A stretch of DNA of 64,000 nt, from positions 62,001 to 126,000 of the forward strand of contig JAXGMN010000008.1 in the NCBI GenBank assembly GCA_040768665.1, read 5' to 3'. How positions within the stretch are numbered: position 1 is the first letter of the stretch; every line of letters starts with the position of its first letter. Below are positions 35,990 through 49,419 of this stretch, piece after piece. Below the pieces are notes generated by a model. The model saw only the letters and a program-made list of their open reading frames with translations, searched no databases and was not told the origin of the DNA. Origin of the DNA: JABWBD01 sp040768665 (lineage in GTDB: Bacteria > Planctomycetota > Planctomycetia > Pirellulales > Thermoguttaceae). The position numbers and the translations under genes are program-made.

Positions 35990-36160
35990 ATCGTACGCGC
36001 GATAAAGATGTGAGCCAGTCTGGTTTCTCGTCACTCACGGCCAGGTCTCCCGGGGCTGTGGATCACTCCAGGTCAACAAAGTGAAGCGTGGCATCAGGCA
36101 GCCAGCCGAGCGCGCCTGCGGCTCGTCATCGTCTCACCGACACAAAGTCGCCGCGCGCGT

Positions 36161-39100
36161 TTACTGTCTGAGAAGATGGAAATGCACTTCGGAGCCTTCC
36201 GCGGCGCGGCCGCCAGGTCCTACCGGCTTGAGCTCGACGGTGCGGCGAAGCGGTTGGTAGCCGGGATAGTCGACCGACAACTCGTAGGTGCCCGGCGGCC
36301 CGACGAATCCTTGCCGAGCGTATTGCGAACTGTGCGGCGGAAGCGGACCACTCGCTCCCGTCAGCTTGACGTCGCAGGGCAGCGGCACGCCGTCAGGCGT
36401 GAAGATGCGGACCACGAGAAATCCCAGGGGCTCGGCGGACAGGGAGATGTTCGCGAGCGTGAGATCGAGATTCCGGCTCTCGTTGTCCGAAAGCGACAGT
36501 TCAAAGACGACCGGGGCGTTGCGGGTGTCCTTTTCGCGGATCGCGTAATCGCCGGGCGGCAGGTGGTCGAGGCGGTAGGTGCCGTCGGGTTTGGGGATGA
36601 TGTAGCCGAGCCTGCTCCCGTCCTTGCTCCACAGCTTCAGCGCGGAGCATCCACCGGGCCCACAAATCTCACCGTCGAGCTTGCCGGCCAGCGAAGCCGT
36701 ACCGGCGGGAAGCGAGCAGGTCACCTCCTTTTCGCGGCTGGCGGCCTGCACTTCCACAAGCTTGCGGATTTGCAGGTGTTCCGGCCGCGAGACGAGCAGT
36801 TCATACTTGCCGGGCGGGACGAAGTCGAAGACGAACGGGGCGTCCGGGCGTTGACGCGGCCGCTCGATGCCCACCGAATTGCCGTGCGTCCAAATCGGAT
36901 CGTACTCCTGGAGCGTCACCCGCACGTCCGCGGGTGTGCCGCCCTCGCTGGTCGAGCGGACGACGACCCGGCAGACCTGCTGGTCGATCGTGCCCAGATC
37001 GGTTTCCTGCGAAGTGACTCGCAGGTCCTTCACCCGCACCCAGTCGGTAAGCCGGTCGGAGACGGCGTAATAGAGCGTCCGCTTTCCCGGCTGGGGACCC
37101 CAGAAGGTGAAGGATCCATCGGCCGCCGTGTGTGCATTGGCGCGGAAGACACCGAAGTTGGGGCTCTCTCCCGACAAGACGATCGGCGCGTTGGCAAGCG
37201 CTTTGCCGTTGACCGTCAGACGCCCGGTGAGCTTGCTGCGACCGCCGAAGTCAAGCGTCTGCGTTCGGCCGCTGCGCGGCAAGATCGTCTGCACGGTCAC
37301 CCCGGGGTTCTGCCACTTGTCACCTCGCAGCGCAGTGCAGATCCGCTCGGGCAAGTGGCGGGCTTCGTAAAAGCCGCTCTCGTCGGTCCGCGCGGTCGCC
37401 AGACGCCCGGCCGCTTCGTCGCCTGGCCCACCCGCGGCGTCGTCCTGGAAGACGATGGTCGCGCCGGCGGCGGGCCTGCCAAACTCGTCGTAGACATGGC
37501 CGCGAACCGTGCCGCCGCGGGCCAAAGTGATCTTCGTCGCTTCCGATGCGGAACGGCCGCCCACCGGGACGTTTCGGACAATCGCCACGCAGTAATCGGG
37601 GTGCGTCACTTTGAGGATTTCGTTGCCCGGCACCAGATGCTCGATGGTGAATCGGCCCTTGACCGTGGATATCGCGCCGTCGGCGGTGGTGAAGAGCCGG
37701 AGCAGGATGGATTCGGGCAGATCCTTCTCGATCGGCTGCCTTTGGCCGGCGGCCATCATGCCGCTTGCCTTGCTGGCCGGAGTGACTCGAGCGCCGTCGA
37801 TCGGCTTGCCTTCCTCGTCGACAACCGTCCCCGATAGGGAAACGCCCTCGCTCAACTCGATCCGGACCGGTTCATTGTCGGTCTTGTCAGTATCGATCGG
37901 CTCGCTGCAGCCGTAGGCGAAGCCGTCGGCCGCAACCTGCACGACGTAGATGCCGGGCCCGGGCACCTCAACTTCGAATCGCCCTTCCGGGTTTTCGACC
38001 TCGTGCCATCGCGGTTCGACGATATAGTTCGGTCCGCGGAGCGTCCGCAGCTTGGTGACCCGCACGCGAAATTGCCGGATCGGCTCGCGCGTATCGCCGC
38101 GCACGGCCGTCCCGCGGAGCGCAGGCTTGCCTCGGACGGTAAGCGTCACCTCAAGATCGCTTACCGGAGCGGCTACTCCCCGGAGCGTCTGAGCCTCGAT
38201 CTCCGGCGACTCGAACTGGATGTTGTATAGCGCGCGGGGTACCGGCGCAACCTCGAACTCCTCCTGCTCGGGTTGCACGTAGACGCTGCCGTGATACTGG
38301 CGGTCCTGCGAGTTGGCGAAGATCCAAAAGCCCTTTTTGATGGGACCGCCGACATAGCGGATCTTCCCGGAGATGGACGCCATGGAGGCCGGCGAGGGAT
38401 GGTCGAGCGTGAGCGACAGCGGGCCTTCGGCAGGCGGCAGCGTCGCGGAAGCGAGCACGGTCTTCGGACTCGAGCCACCACCGCGGTTACTGGGGATCGA
38501 GACGGTGATGTTGTATTCGTCGCGAACGATGTGCGGCAGTGTGAAGGAACCGTCCGGGCCAATCACCTGGCCCGACGGATAAACGCCGAAGTCCCACCAG
38601 GTGGGAAGCGCGCTGATTCGCCATCCAGCGGGCGGCTGTCCGTCAGAACAGAGGACTTTTCCCGTCACCGCCACGCCCTTATCCAGCACGAGTTCTCGCG
38701 CAACGATCTTCTCAGGGTCGTCGAGCCTGACCTCGAGCCTCGCAAAGCCGAACTCACCGCTCGAGGCGCCCACGAGGTAATCCGACTCCGACGGTTTCAA
38801 CCCGCCGATGGTGGCAAGCCCTTGCTTGTCGGTGCTGATGGGTCCGGAAACAGACATCCGCTGCTGCGAGGGAGTCGCCACGCAGAGCATGACCCGAGCG
38901 ACGGGTTTCCCGTCTCGATCGACTGTGCGGACTCGAAGTCGACAGGCGCGATTCAGCGTGAAGTGGCGAACGATTTCGGAGCCGGGCGCGAGGTGGATTC
39001 GCGGAGTTTCGTCGGGGTGCGTGAGGCCGATACACCGGCTGGATTGGAGGCGAACCTGGTACTCGCCCGACCGAGGAACCTCGTCGAAATGATAGAAGCC

Positions 39101-40534
39101 GCGCTGGTCACTCTGAACTTCCAGGTAAACGCGGCCGTAGGGCTCGGTCAGACTGAGCTTCGCGTCGGTTACCGGTGAGCCCGTCTGGTCGGTAATCCGG
39201 CCGCTGAGAACCCCTTGGGGCGTGAAAGCCTCTTCCAGCAGCGCCGGGGGTTCCGAGGCGTTCTTTGGCTGCGTCCCGGCCATCCCGGGCTCTTCAACGG
39301 CGGAAGCTGAAACTCGAGCGGGCTGCGGAGCCTCGGCGTTGGACCGCTTGCGGCCCGACATCGGCAACAGGACGAGGCCCATGACCAGGATCGCCGCCAC
39401 GCCGCTCAGGCCGAGCCTGGCCGATTTCGGGATCCGCCCCTGCGCCATGCGGCGAATCCGTTGGGTTAGCGCCTTGCGCGACTCGACCACCCCGGTGAGC
39501 CGCAAGGCCAGTTCCGCCGGACGCCGGGCAAGTTCCGCCACGTCCAACAGCGTCGAAGAATAGACGTCGGAATGCGGGGCCGCGGCCACCAACACCGTCT
39601 CGTCGACCGCATCCTCACGCAAGCGGCGGAGGATCGCGTTGGCGATCCAGACAGCCGGGTTGTAGAAGTAGACGATCTGCAGCACGGTCTGTAGCCACTG
39701 GACTTGCAGGTCGCCCCGTTTCCAGTGGGCCAGCTCGTGAACGAAGACGAGTCGCAATTGCTCGGAGTCGAGCTTGCGGGCCAGCGTGCGAGGCAAGAGG
39801 ATTGTCGGCTTCCACAGACCGCAGATCGCCGGCGTGCCCAGCTCTTCGGACAGCTTCACCCTGGCGGTGCCGGGCTGCAGGCGAACCAGCCGGTGGCAGG
39901 CGTCGAGAAGCTCACAAAGATCGGCTCCTGCAGGGTCGGCTCGTCGGACGAGCTGTTGCACTTTCCTCACGCGACGCCCCAGCAAAACCGTCAATCCGCT
40001 CACCGCGGTCAACCAGGCCAACAAGGCCGACGCCGTAAGTTTCATCGAGACCAGCTCGACCGGCACGGCCGGTTCGGATACAGGCTGAAGCGACGCCGGA
40101 CGGGGCGAATCGTCTGTGGTTCCGGGGTTATGGGTCTCAGCGGCGCGGTCCGGCTGTGCAGGAAACGACCGGGCACCGCCCTCGTTGAAATCGACGGTCG
40201 CAACGTGCGGCACGACAACGGTTCTTCGGTCGGGAATACGGCTCGGCGCATCGACTATGGCAGTTGGCGCGGGCTTCGATAGCGTGCCGCCAGCCAGCCA
40301 GTAGGCCGGACTGATGGGACAGACAAGCGTCACGGGAAGGACCAGCTTGACGAGCACGAGCGTCCACATCCAATAGCGGAACACCGGCCGCACCCAGCGC
40401 CGCAGAACGAAATCGACGCAGAGGAGAATTGCTACCAGGACGCACACCTGGAGGAGCATGGTCGACGCAGCCTGCCAGTGTACGTCGCCAACCCAATTCA
40501 GCAGTCGAAGCACAGCGTTCAAGTTCTCGATCAT
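36161..40534 (-). CDS. M56-family (BlaR1-like) sensor peptidase fused to carboxypeptidase-regulatory-like repeats
   Basis: The 1,457-aa product starts at ATG 40534 behind GAGGAGG. Residues 1-392 form the membrane peptidase: transmembrane helices near 24-44, 52-75 and 165-188, then the zinc motif HELAHWKRGD (HExxH at 266-270) with a downstream Glu in LREDAVDE, and a last helix near 376-392. Outside the membrane there follow at least eight beta-sandwich repeats of the CarboxypepD_reg/Cna-B type (GVLSGRITDQTGSPVTDAKL, GTVVDEEGKPIDGARV, GHVYDEFGRPAAGATI). In BlaR1-type systems the sensor peptidase leads to cleavage of the repressor; BlaI is encoded upstream. The repeats could bind surface or cell-wall glycans (inference). 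Confidence 0.88.
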   Translation of the reverse strand: MIENLNAVLRLLNWVGDVHWQAASTMLLQVCVLVAILLCVDFVLRRWVRPVFRYWMWTLVLVKLVLPVTLVCPISPAYWLAGGTLSKPAPTAIVDAPSRIPDRRTVVVPHVATVDFNEGGARSFPAQPDRAAETHNPGTTDDSPRPASLQPVSEPAVPVELVSMKLTASALLAWLTAVSGLTVLLGRRVRKVQQLVRRADPAGADLCELLDACHRLVRLQPGTARVKLSEELGTPAICGLWKPTILLPRTLARKLDSEQLRLVFVHELAHWKRGDLQVQWLQTVLQIVYFYNPAVWIANAILRRLREDAVDETVLVAAAPHSDVYSSTLLDVAELARRPAELALRLTGVVESRKALTQRIRRMAQGRIPKSARLGLSGVAAILVMGLVLLPMSGRKRSNAEAPQPARVSASAVEEPGMAGTQPKNASEPPALLEEAFTPQGVLSGRITDQTGSPVTDAKLSLTEPYGRVYLEVQSDQRGFYHFDEVPRSGEYQVRLQSSRCIGLTHPDETPRIHLAPGSEIVRHFTLNRACRLRVRTVDRDGKPVARVMLCVATPSQQRMSVSGPISTDKQGLATIGGLKPSESDYLVGASSGEFGFARLEVRLDDPEKIVARELVLDKGVAVTGKVLCSDGQPPAGWRISALPTWWDFGVYPSGQVIGPDGSFTLPHIVRDEYNITVSIPSNRGGGSSPKTVLASATLPPAEGPLSLTLDHPSPASMASISGKIRYVGGPIKKGFWIFANSQDRQYHGSVYVQPEQEEFEVAPVPRALYNIQFESPEIEAQTLRGVAAPVSDLEVTLTVRGKPALRGTAVRGDTREPIRQFRVRVTKLRTLRGPNYIVEPRWHEVENPEGRFEVEVPGPGIYVVQVAADGFAYGCSEPIDTDKTDNEPVRIELSEGVSLSGTVVDEEGKPIDGARVTPASKASGMMAAGQRQPIEKDLPESILLRLFTTADGAISTVKGRFTIEHLVPGNEILKVTHPDYCVAIVRNVPVGGRSASEATKITLARGGTVRGHVYDEFGRPAAGATIVFQDDAAGGPGDEAAGRLATARTDESGFYEARHLPERICTALRGDKWQNPGVTVQTILPRSGRTQTLDFGGRSKLTGRLTVNGKALANAPIVLSGESPNFGVFRANAHTAADGSFTFWGPQPGKRTLYYAVSDRLTDWVRVKDLRVTSQETDLGTIDQQVCRVVVRSTSEGGTPADVRVTLQEYDPIWTHGNSVGIERPRQRPDAPFVFDFVPPGKYELLVSRPEHLQIRKLVEVQAASREKEVTCSLPAGTASLAGKLDGEICGPGGCSALKLWSKDGSRLGYIIPKPDGTYRLDHLPPGDYAIREKDTRNAPVVFELSLSDNESRNLDLTLANISLSAEPLGFLVVRIFTPDGVPLPCDVKLTGASGPLPPHSSQYARQGFVGPPGTYELSVDYPGYQPLRRTVELKPVGPGGRAAEGSEVHFHLLRQ

Positions 40535-40588
40535 CGCTCCGGCCTCCTCTTGCAGGAAAACGACCGGGGACAAAGGCGTGTCTCAACG

Positions 40589-40999
40589 CTATCGCCCACG
40601 GCCGCGGTTGACGATCTCACGCAGTTCCTGGAGCTCCTTTTCCGATATTCCCTCGTCTTCGACGATGAACCGGATCATGGGCGACAGGGCCCCGTCGAAT
40701 GCGCGGCGGAGAACCCGCTGGAGTTCGCCCCGTTTGGCTTCCTCCCGGCTGATTTCCGCGGAATAGAGATTCAGATTGCGGACGGCGCGGGAAGCCAGAA
40801 GCCCCTTGGCAACCATGCGGTCCATGGTCGTCTTCACGGTGCTATAGGCCCAGCCGTGGGTTTCCTGGAGGCCTTCCTGGACCGTGCCCGCAGCGCACGG
40901 GCCCTCGCCCCAGACGACCCCCAGGATGGCCCATTCGACGTCTGTAAGCGAAAGATGCGGCCGCCGGCCGCCGCGACTCGACTCCCGTTTGCGGGCCAT
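40589..40999 (-). CDS. blaI: BlaI/MecI/CopY-family transcriptional repressor
   Basis: The 136-aa product starts at ATG 40999 after AAAGGAG. The winged helix is typical of the family: LSLTDVEWAILGVVWGEGPC, GWAYSTVKTTMDRMVAKGLL, with a helical dimerisation tail containing the usual cleavage-site region. It precedes the M56 sensor gene by 54 bp in the same direction, forming the classical repressor/sensor pair. The promoter region carries a BlaI-type dyad, so the pair is probably autoregulated. Confidence 0.93.
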   Translation of the reverse strand: MARKRESSRGGRRPHLSLTDVEWAILGVVWGEGPCAAGTVQEGLQETHGWAYSTVKTTMDRMVAKGLLASRAVRNLNLYSAEISREEAKRGELQRVLRRAFDGALSPMIRFIVEDEGISEKELQELREIVNRGRGR

Positions 41000-41029
41000 G
41001 GTTTACTCCTTTGTGCGCCTTCCGTAGAG

Positions 41030-41056
41030 TTTATACGACATTTGTAGAGCCGTCAA
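41030..41056 (-). promoter_or_regulatory. blaI promoter with BlaI-type operator in the spacer
   Basis: Read on the minus strand, -35 TTGACG (41056-41051) and -10 TATAAA (41035-41030) are 15 bp apart. Between them lies TACAAATGTC (41046-41037), one base off the BlaI/MecI half-site pair TACA-nn-TGTA. An operator overlapping the promoter spacer fits repression by BlaI. Confidence 0.6.
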
Positions 41057-41227
41057 GCCGACGGCAAGATTTCTTCGACAATCAAGTGCCCGACGTCGCC
41101 CGCTTGCATAAGCGGACCGGAAGAGCGGCTCGCTCGCATCGCGACTGCCGCTGCGGTATCCTGAGGTGGCTGCGGCAGCCGGACCGAAGGGAGTCGAATG
41201 CCTGCCGCTCGTCCCAGGAGAACTCAA

Positions 41228-42767
41228 ATGGACAGAACGGAAGACACAACGACACGCCGTGCGTTCTTAAAGACGTTGGGCGCCGGCGCCGCGGTCGGCG
41301 CCGTCGCGCCGGCCTTTGCGGACCGGCTCCGGCCGGCGATTGTCATCGACCCCAGGCCAAGGTTTGCCCTCTCGCCCTACTTGTCCATGCAGTTTATGGA
41401 ACCCCTCGGCACGACGGACGGCTCCGTTGCCGCCGCGTGGGACCATGCAAGAGATTGTTGGCGCGAGGATGTGATTGAAGTCACGAAGGATTTGTCTCCG
41501 ACACTCCTCCGCTGGGGCGGTTGCCTGATCTCCTACTACCGTTGGAAGGAAGCGGTGGGGCCCCGCGACAAGCGGCAGCCCATGCTGAATCTACTCTGGG
41601 GCGGCATCGAGACCAATCAGGTTGGCACGCACGAGTTCGTCGATTTCTGCCGGCGGGTCGGGGCGGAACCGCTGCTGTGCGTCAACTTCGAGTCCGATGG
41701 CCGCAAGCACTGGCAGCACGATCCCAAGGGCGGCGTGCGAACCGCGGGACCGGAAGAGGCGGCCCACTGGGTACGCTACTGCAACGCCGCCCGCGATCCT
41801 CTGCGCCTCGAGCACGGCCGTCCCGAGCCCTACGACGTGCGGCTTTGGCAGATCGGCAACGAAACGTCGTACGACCGCCGAGGCTTCGATTGTGAAACCG
41901 CGGCCCGGCGAACCGTCGACTTCGCCGCTGCGATGCGCGCCGTGGACCCCGATATCCAGCTCATCGGCTGGGGCGACAGCGGCTGGGCCCCGCGGATGCT
42001 GGAGATCGCGGGCGAGCACCTCCAGTTCATCGCGTTTCACCACATGTTCAACCCCGACAAGGGCATCGCCGACTCTCCCCTGCGCGGAATCGAGTACCGC
42101 AAGGACCCGGCGCGGACCTGGGAACGGCTGATGAATGCCGCCAACGTCCACGATGCCCGCATCCGGGAGGTTCGCCAGCAGGTCGCGGGCTACGACGTGC
42201 CGCTGGGCTTGACCGAGTGCCATTTCGCTCTGCCCGGCCGCAATCGGTGCGAGGTCCTCTCCACGTGGGCGGGAGTGGCCAACGCCCGCCTCCTCAATGT
42301 GCACAGGCGCCCATGGAGACAAGCTCAAGATCGCCACCCCAGCGACTTCACCGCGGCACCCGGTGGCAGGTCAATGCATCATGATTCCCGTCCCCGGCGG
42401 AAAGGCGTACATGATGCCGGTGGCACTGGTCATGGCCCTTTACCGGCGGCATACGGGCGAGCAGGCCGTCGATGTGAAGCATGCCTCCGACGGCCTCGAC
42501 GTCACCGCCAGCCGCACCGGCGACCGGCTCTATCTGCACATCGTGAACACCAACCGCGACCGATCCGTGACAACCAACCTGGCGATCGAAGGCATGACGA
42601 TTTCTTCGGGCAGGGTCTTCGAGCTCGCCGGCGACCCGGAATTCGAAATCCTCGAAACCCAAGCCGGCGCGATCAAGCCGGTGCGAAAAGACTTGCCGCC
42701 GGACAACCTCTGGACCTTCCCGCCCGCCTCGGTATCCGCCGTGGAACTGGATGCCGCGACCGCGTGA
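41228..42767 (+). pseudogene. GH51 alpha-L-arabinofuranosidase-like gene, Tat-exported, frameshifted
   Basis: Start ATG 41228 with CAGGAG upstream; TTRRAFLKTLGAGAAVGA is a twin-arginine signal. The first about 355 residues are intact: FMEPLGTTDGS, LRWGGCLISYYRWKE, LWQIGNETSYDRRG (acid/base Glu in GNE) and LTECHFAL (candidate nucleophile Glu). Between about 42306 and 42381 the family sequence (HGDKLKIAT, DFT, TRWQVNA, IMIPVPGGKAYMM) jumps through three frames, implying one insertion and three deletions of single bases. The intact C-terminus ends at 42767 in a second frame. Either the gene is decaying or the consensus is locally wrong; the function assigned applies to the intact parts. Confidence 0.75.
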
Positions 42768-42861
42768 AGACCGGATGAAATCGTGGACGTGGGCGATTAC
42801 CCTCGCGTCGACTTCAGAGTCCTTTTCACGATCAGTCCGAAGGCCCTTCTGGTCAGGTTGT

Positions 42862-43122
42862 CTAACCGCACCGTTCAACGAATGGCAATCTGCCTTTCAC
42901 CTGGCTGAACAGTCGCAGATCAGCCGTCCAGAATTGGCATCCACGCAGTCCGGCCAAGGCCGGATAAGTCGCATCGTAAACGGTGGCAAAATCGAATTCG
43001 ATCGCGATTTTCCATGCCCGCTGCCTCTGCCCCAATACTGCTATTCGCTCAATCGGAAGAGCCAGCAATTTCGCGAGAGCAGACTCAGCCTGCTCGGCAG
43101 TCAATTCGGGGCGCAATACCGG
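42862..43122 (-). pseudogene. vapC remnant (PIN-domain toxin, C-terminal half)
   Basis: The open stretch of about 86 codons begins right after a stop and encodes LTAEQAESALAKLLALPIERI, then VYDATYPALAG and FWTADLRLF. This matches the C-terminal half of VapC PIN ribonucleases, including the A-x-Y-x-A-L-A helix and the T-A-D acidic motif. The N-terminal half with the first catalytic Asp is absent, and no vapB antitoxin lies upstream; the sulfatase stop is only 37 bp away. It is therefore a fragment left by a deletion, not a frameshifted gene. Confidence 0.65.
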
Positions 43123-43158
43123 TCATCACCCCGAACGATAGGCACGTCGCTTCGGCAT

Positions 43159-44560
43159 CTATTTTCCACCCGCCTCCCGCCAGCCAAGCTTCTCATCCAG
43201 CTTCCGGTTATCTTCCCGGTACTTTTTCCAGATCCGCGGGTCCGGCTTGGGTATCTCGGTCTCCGTGCGCGAGCCAGCCATAGTCGCCTCGATCTTCGCA
43301 ACCACCTGCGGATGTTCCGACGCAACGTCCTTTGTCTCGGCTCGGTCGCTTGCAAGGTCGTAGAGCTGAATCGGCTGGTCCTGCGCGGGCTGGTATCCCT
43401 TCCAGTTGCCCTCACGCACGGGCAAGTGCGGCCGCAGGCGCTCCCAATACAGCGGCTCGCGGCGGTTTTTTGCCCAGCAGGACCGGCACGATCGAAACGC
43501 CGTCGACGTCCGCAGGCGGCGGCGCTTGTCCGGCAAGGTCGGCATGCCGTCGGCAAGAAGTCCCAGAACGCGGTCGGCCAGTCGCGGGTTTCGCGGCCCG
43601 GCGGGCTGCAACCCGGCCACCGGGCGAGCATCGGCACGCGGATGCCGCCCTCGAAGAAGCCGCCCCCTTGGCCACGCTCGGCATGGCTTCAAGCCGCTTG
43701 GCGACCTCCCCGCCGACCCCGCCGTTGTCGCTGGCGAAGATCACCAGCGTCTTTCGATCCATCTCGAGCTCCTTGAGCGTTTCCAGCACGCGGCCGACGT
43801 CGGAATCGAGCCCCTCGACCATCGCCGCATAGACCTTCTCCGTGTCGCTCCAATTCGTGTCGGCGTAGGCATCTACGCTGGGCACCTGGTCGATTCGCCA
43901 AATGCCGTGGGGAACGGTCCACGCACAGAAGAGGAAGAACGGCCTGCGGTGGTTTTCCCGGATGAACCTCAGACTCGCATCGGTAATCAGATTCTGGCTG
44001 TACAGGCGGCGCTCGGGGGCTTGCAGGATCTTGATCCGTTCTCGGTTGCAGTACAGGTAGTCGGTCAGGTAGCGGTGGGCATGTCGCTGGCAGTTGTAGC
44101 CGAAGAACAAATCAAAACCCTTGTCGTTGGGGTCGCTTCCCGATTCCGGTCCGCCGAGCCCCCACTTGCCGCAAATGCCCGTTGCATAGCCCGCCTCTTT
44201 GAGCATCATGGCGACCGTGACTTCGTCCTGCCCGAGCGGCGCCTGCCCTTCCGGATAGACTTCCCAGTTGCCGCGGACCGTTGCATGTCCCATGTGCCGC
44301 CCGGTCATCAGCGAGCATCGCGACGGGGCGCAGACCGACGCACCGCTGTAAGCGCTGAAGAACTGCATCCCTTCGGCGGCCAGCCGATCGATGTTCGGTG
44401 TCTTGAGTTGTTTCTGTCCGTAACAGCCGAGGTCGCCCATCCCCAGATCGTCGGCCATGATCAAGAGGATGTTGGGGCGATCCGCGACGGAGGATTTTTC
44501 GGCCGCCAATAACGGCAGCCCTGCGGCAACGAGAACCGCTAGGCACAATGCAATTCGCAT
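43159..44560 (-). pseudogene. Formylglycine-dependent sulfatase, frameshifted in the middle
   Basis: Start ATG 44560; signal peptide in residues 1-20. ILLIMADDLGMGDLG gives the metal-binding Asp pair, and SVCAPSRCSLMTGR carries the Cys77 modified to formylglycine. The reading is intact through SDNGGVGGEVAKRLEAM, then shifts near 43663 (run of five C on the + strand where six are needed), near 43541, and at 43466-43471 (six T where five are needed). The C-terminus (PIQLYDLASDRAETKDVASEHPQVVAKIE) is intact. Total length is one base over a multiple of three. Two of three shifts are homopolymer errors, so an assembly fault is as likely as real inactivation. Role: desulfation of polysaccharides or GAG-like substrates. 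Confidence 0.8.
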
Positions 44561-44734
44561 CTCGATAGCTCCCGGGTTGAAGGATGTGGCAGGTTGCTCC
44601 GGTCTTTTTTGAAACGTGGAAGTGTTTCCGGGATTGTCGGTCATCCCGCGGCATCCCGCAAATCAATCAACTCGCCGGAAGTAAACTTGCCGCTGGGGAG
44701 TCATGCAGACCGCAGGGGGCGGGGCTGTGTTACC

Positions 44735-44883
44735 CGCCCCTGTAACGGACCTAAGGTGTTGCGAATTCGTCGTTTAACCGCAGTGCCCAACGGGCCGCGC
44801 GCCGGTGACCGATAGCCGCTCCGCGCTCCAGCCCGCGCGCGGCCCGATGGGCACTGCGGTTAAACGGCCTTTGCAGGGTAGGT
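44735..44883 (+). repeat. Palindromic element, family B copy 1
   Basis: The arms CGTTTAACCGCAGTGCCCA and TGGGCACTGCGGTTAAACG are perfectly inverted and extended by GC-rich stems (GGGCCGCGCG / CGCGCGGCCC). The left arm has an extra segment ending GTTGCGAATTCGT that the right arm lacks. Flanks TGTGTTACC (44726-44734) and TGCGTTACC (44884-44892) are near-identical direct repeats. It lies about 120 bp upstream of carB. Confidence 0.8.
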
Positions 44884-45001
44884 TGCGTTACCGGCCGGTC
44901 GCTCGCTATGCTAGAGAGATTTTACCCATCAGCCGCTGGGCCATCGGTACAGCTTCGGACCGACGACCCCCACGTTTCCACCCGTAAGGATCGACTCTAA
45001 A

Positions 45002-48280
<3,279 letters not shown>

Positions 48281-48289
48281 TCGAAGAGC

Positions 48290-49258
48290 TCAGGACTGCC
48301 ACAGGTCCGTACTGAGATACTTCAAGCCGGAATCGCAAATCAGCACGGCGATCGTCCGTCCCTTGCACGGGCCTTTGAGCAGTTGCAGGGCGGCGGCGAC
48401 GTTGGCCCCTGAAGAGAATCCGGCAAAGATTCCCTCGGTGCGGGAAAGGCGCCGGGCCGTGGCGATCGCCTCATCGTCGCTGACCTGCAGATAACCGTCC
48501 ACGTCGCGCCGATTCAAGAGCGGCAGGTCGGGCATCGAATAGCCGCCGCCCTGGATGCGATGGTTCGGCCGGCCGGCGCGCTCTCCGCTGAGCACTGCCG
48601 CGCCTTCCGGTTCGACGAGATAGCAGCGGATAGCCGGGTTGTGCTCCTTGAGCCTCGCCGCGCAACCCGCAAATGAGCCGGCGGTTCCCGCGAAATCGCA
48701 GAAGGCGTCGATTCGTCCGCCCGATTGCTCGAGGATCTCCCGAGCCGTATGAAGGTAATGGGCGCGGAAGCAGGCCCGCAGCCGGAATTGGTCGGCCCGG
48801 AATGCGCGGCGCCGGCGAACGATCCGCTCGGTCTCCTGCTCGACCAGTTCGAGGTCTCCCCCGGAAACCTGCCCGCGTTGTGAACCCGGGAGTTGGTCGA
48901 CCAGCACGACTTCAGCCCCCAGCGCCGCCATCATGCGAGCCCGCTCCGACGAGTTGCCCTTGGACATTACGGCAACGAACGGATATCCCTTTACGGCACA
49001 GACGATTGCCAGTCCGGTGCCGGTGTTGCCGCTGGTGAGCTCCACGACGGTCTGCCCCGGCCGAAGCGATCCTTCTGCTTGGGCATCTTCGATCATCTGC
49101 CGGGCGATGCGGTCCTTTTTGGACGCTCCGGGATTGAGGTACTCGAGTTTCGCAAGGATGCGGCCCTCGCCTCGGGGCGCGATTCTTTCCAGCTCCACCA
49201 GGGGCGTCTGGCCGATTGCTTCCACTGCCGAGCCGAGCAACTCATCCTGCCGCTTCAT
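48290..49258 (-). CDS. Cysteine synthase family PLP-dependent enzyme
   Basis: The 322-aa product is started at ATG 49258 (MKRQDELLGSAVEAIGQTPLVELE). The same frame is open 87 codons further up, but that extension reads through a palindromic repeat and is not protein-like. PLP-binding Lys48 lies in NPGASKKDR, the phosphate/substrate loop TSGNTGTG follows, and the C-terminal half contains GIFAGFSSGANVAAAL. It likely forms cysteine from O-acetylserine (or a related acceptor) and sulfide. The SKKDR variant of the usual SVKDR is noted. It could equally be a cystathionine beta-synthase-like or other family member. Confidence 0.88.
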   Translation of the reverse strand: MKRQDELLGSAVEAIGQTPLVELERIAPRGEGRILAKLEYLNPGASKKDRIARQMIEDAQAEGSLRPGQTVVELTSGNTGTGLAIVCAVKGYPFVAVMSKGNSSERARMMAALGAEVVLVDQLPGSQRGQVSGGDLELVEQETERIVRRRRAFRADQFRLRACFRAHYLHTAREILEQSGGRIDAFCDFAGTAGSFAGCAARLKEHNPAIRCYLVEPEGAAVLSGERAGRPNHRIQGGGYSMPDLPLLNRRDVDGYLQVSDDEAIATARRLSRTEGIFAGFSSGANVAAALQLLKGPCKGRTIAVLICDSGLKYLSTDLWQS

Positions 49259-49419
49259 GTCTTTCACCGCTTCCCATGGATTGCACGAGGGTCGCGTTTC
49301 AGCATACAACGCAGTGGGCACGCCGCAAAGTGCCGCTGCGGCCGTTGGAAAACACAGCGCGTCGAGCCGCGCCGATGCAGCGGAATGGGCTTTGGGCGTA
49401 TAATCCGTAGGTTTTCTGA

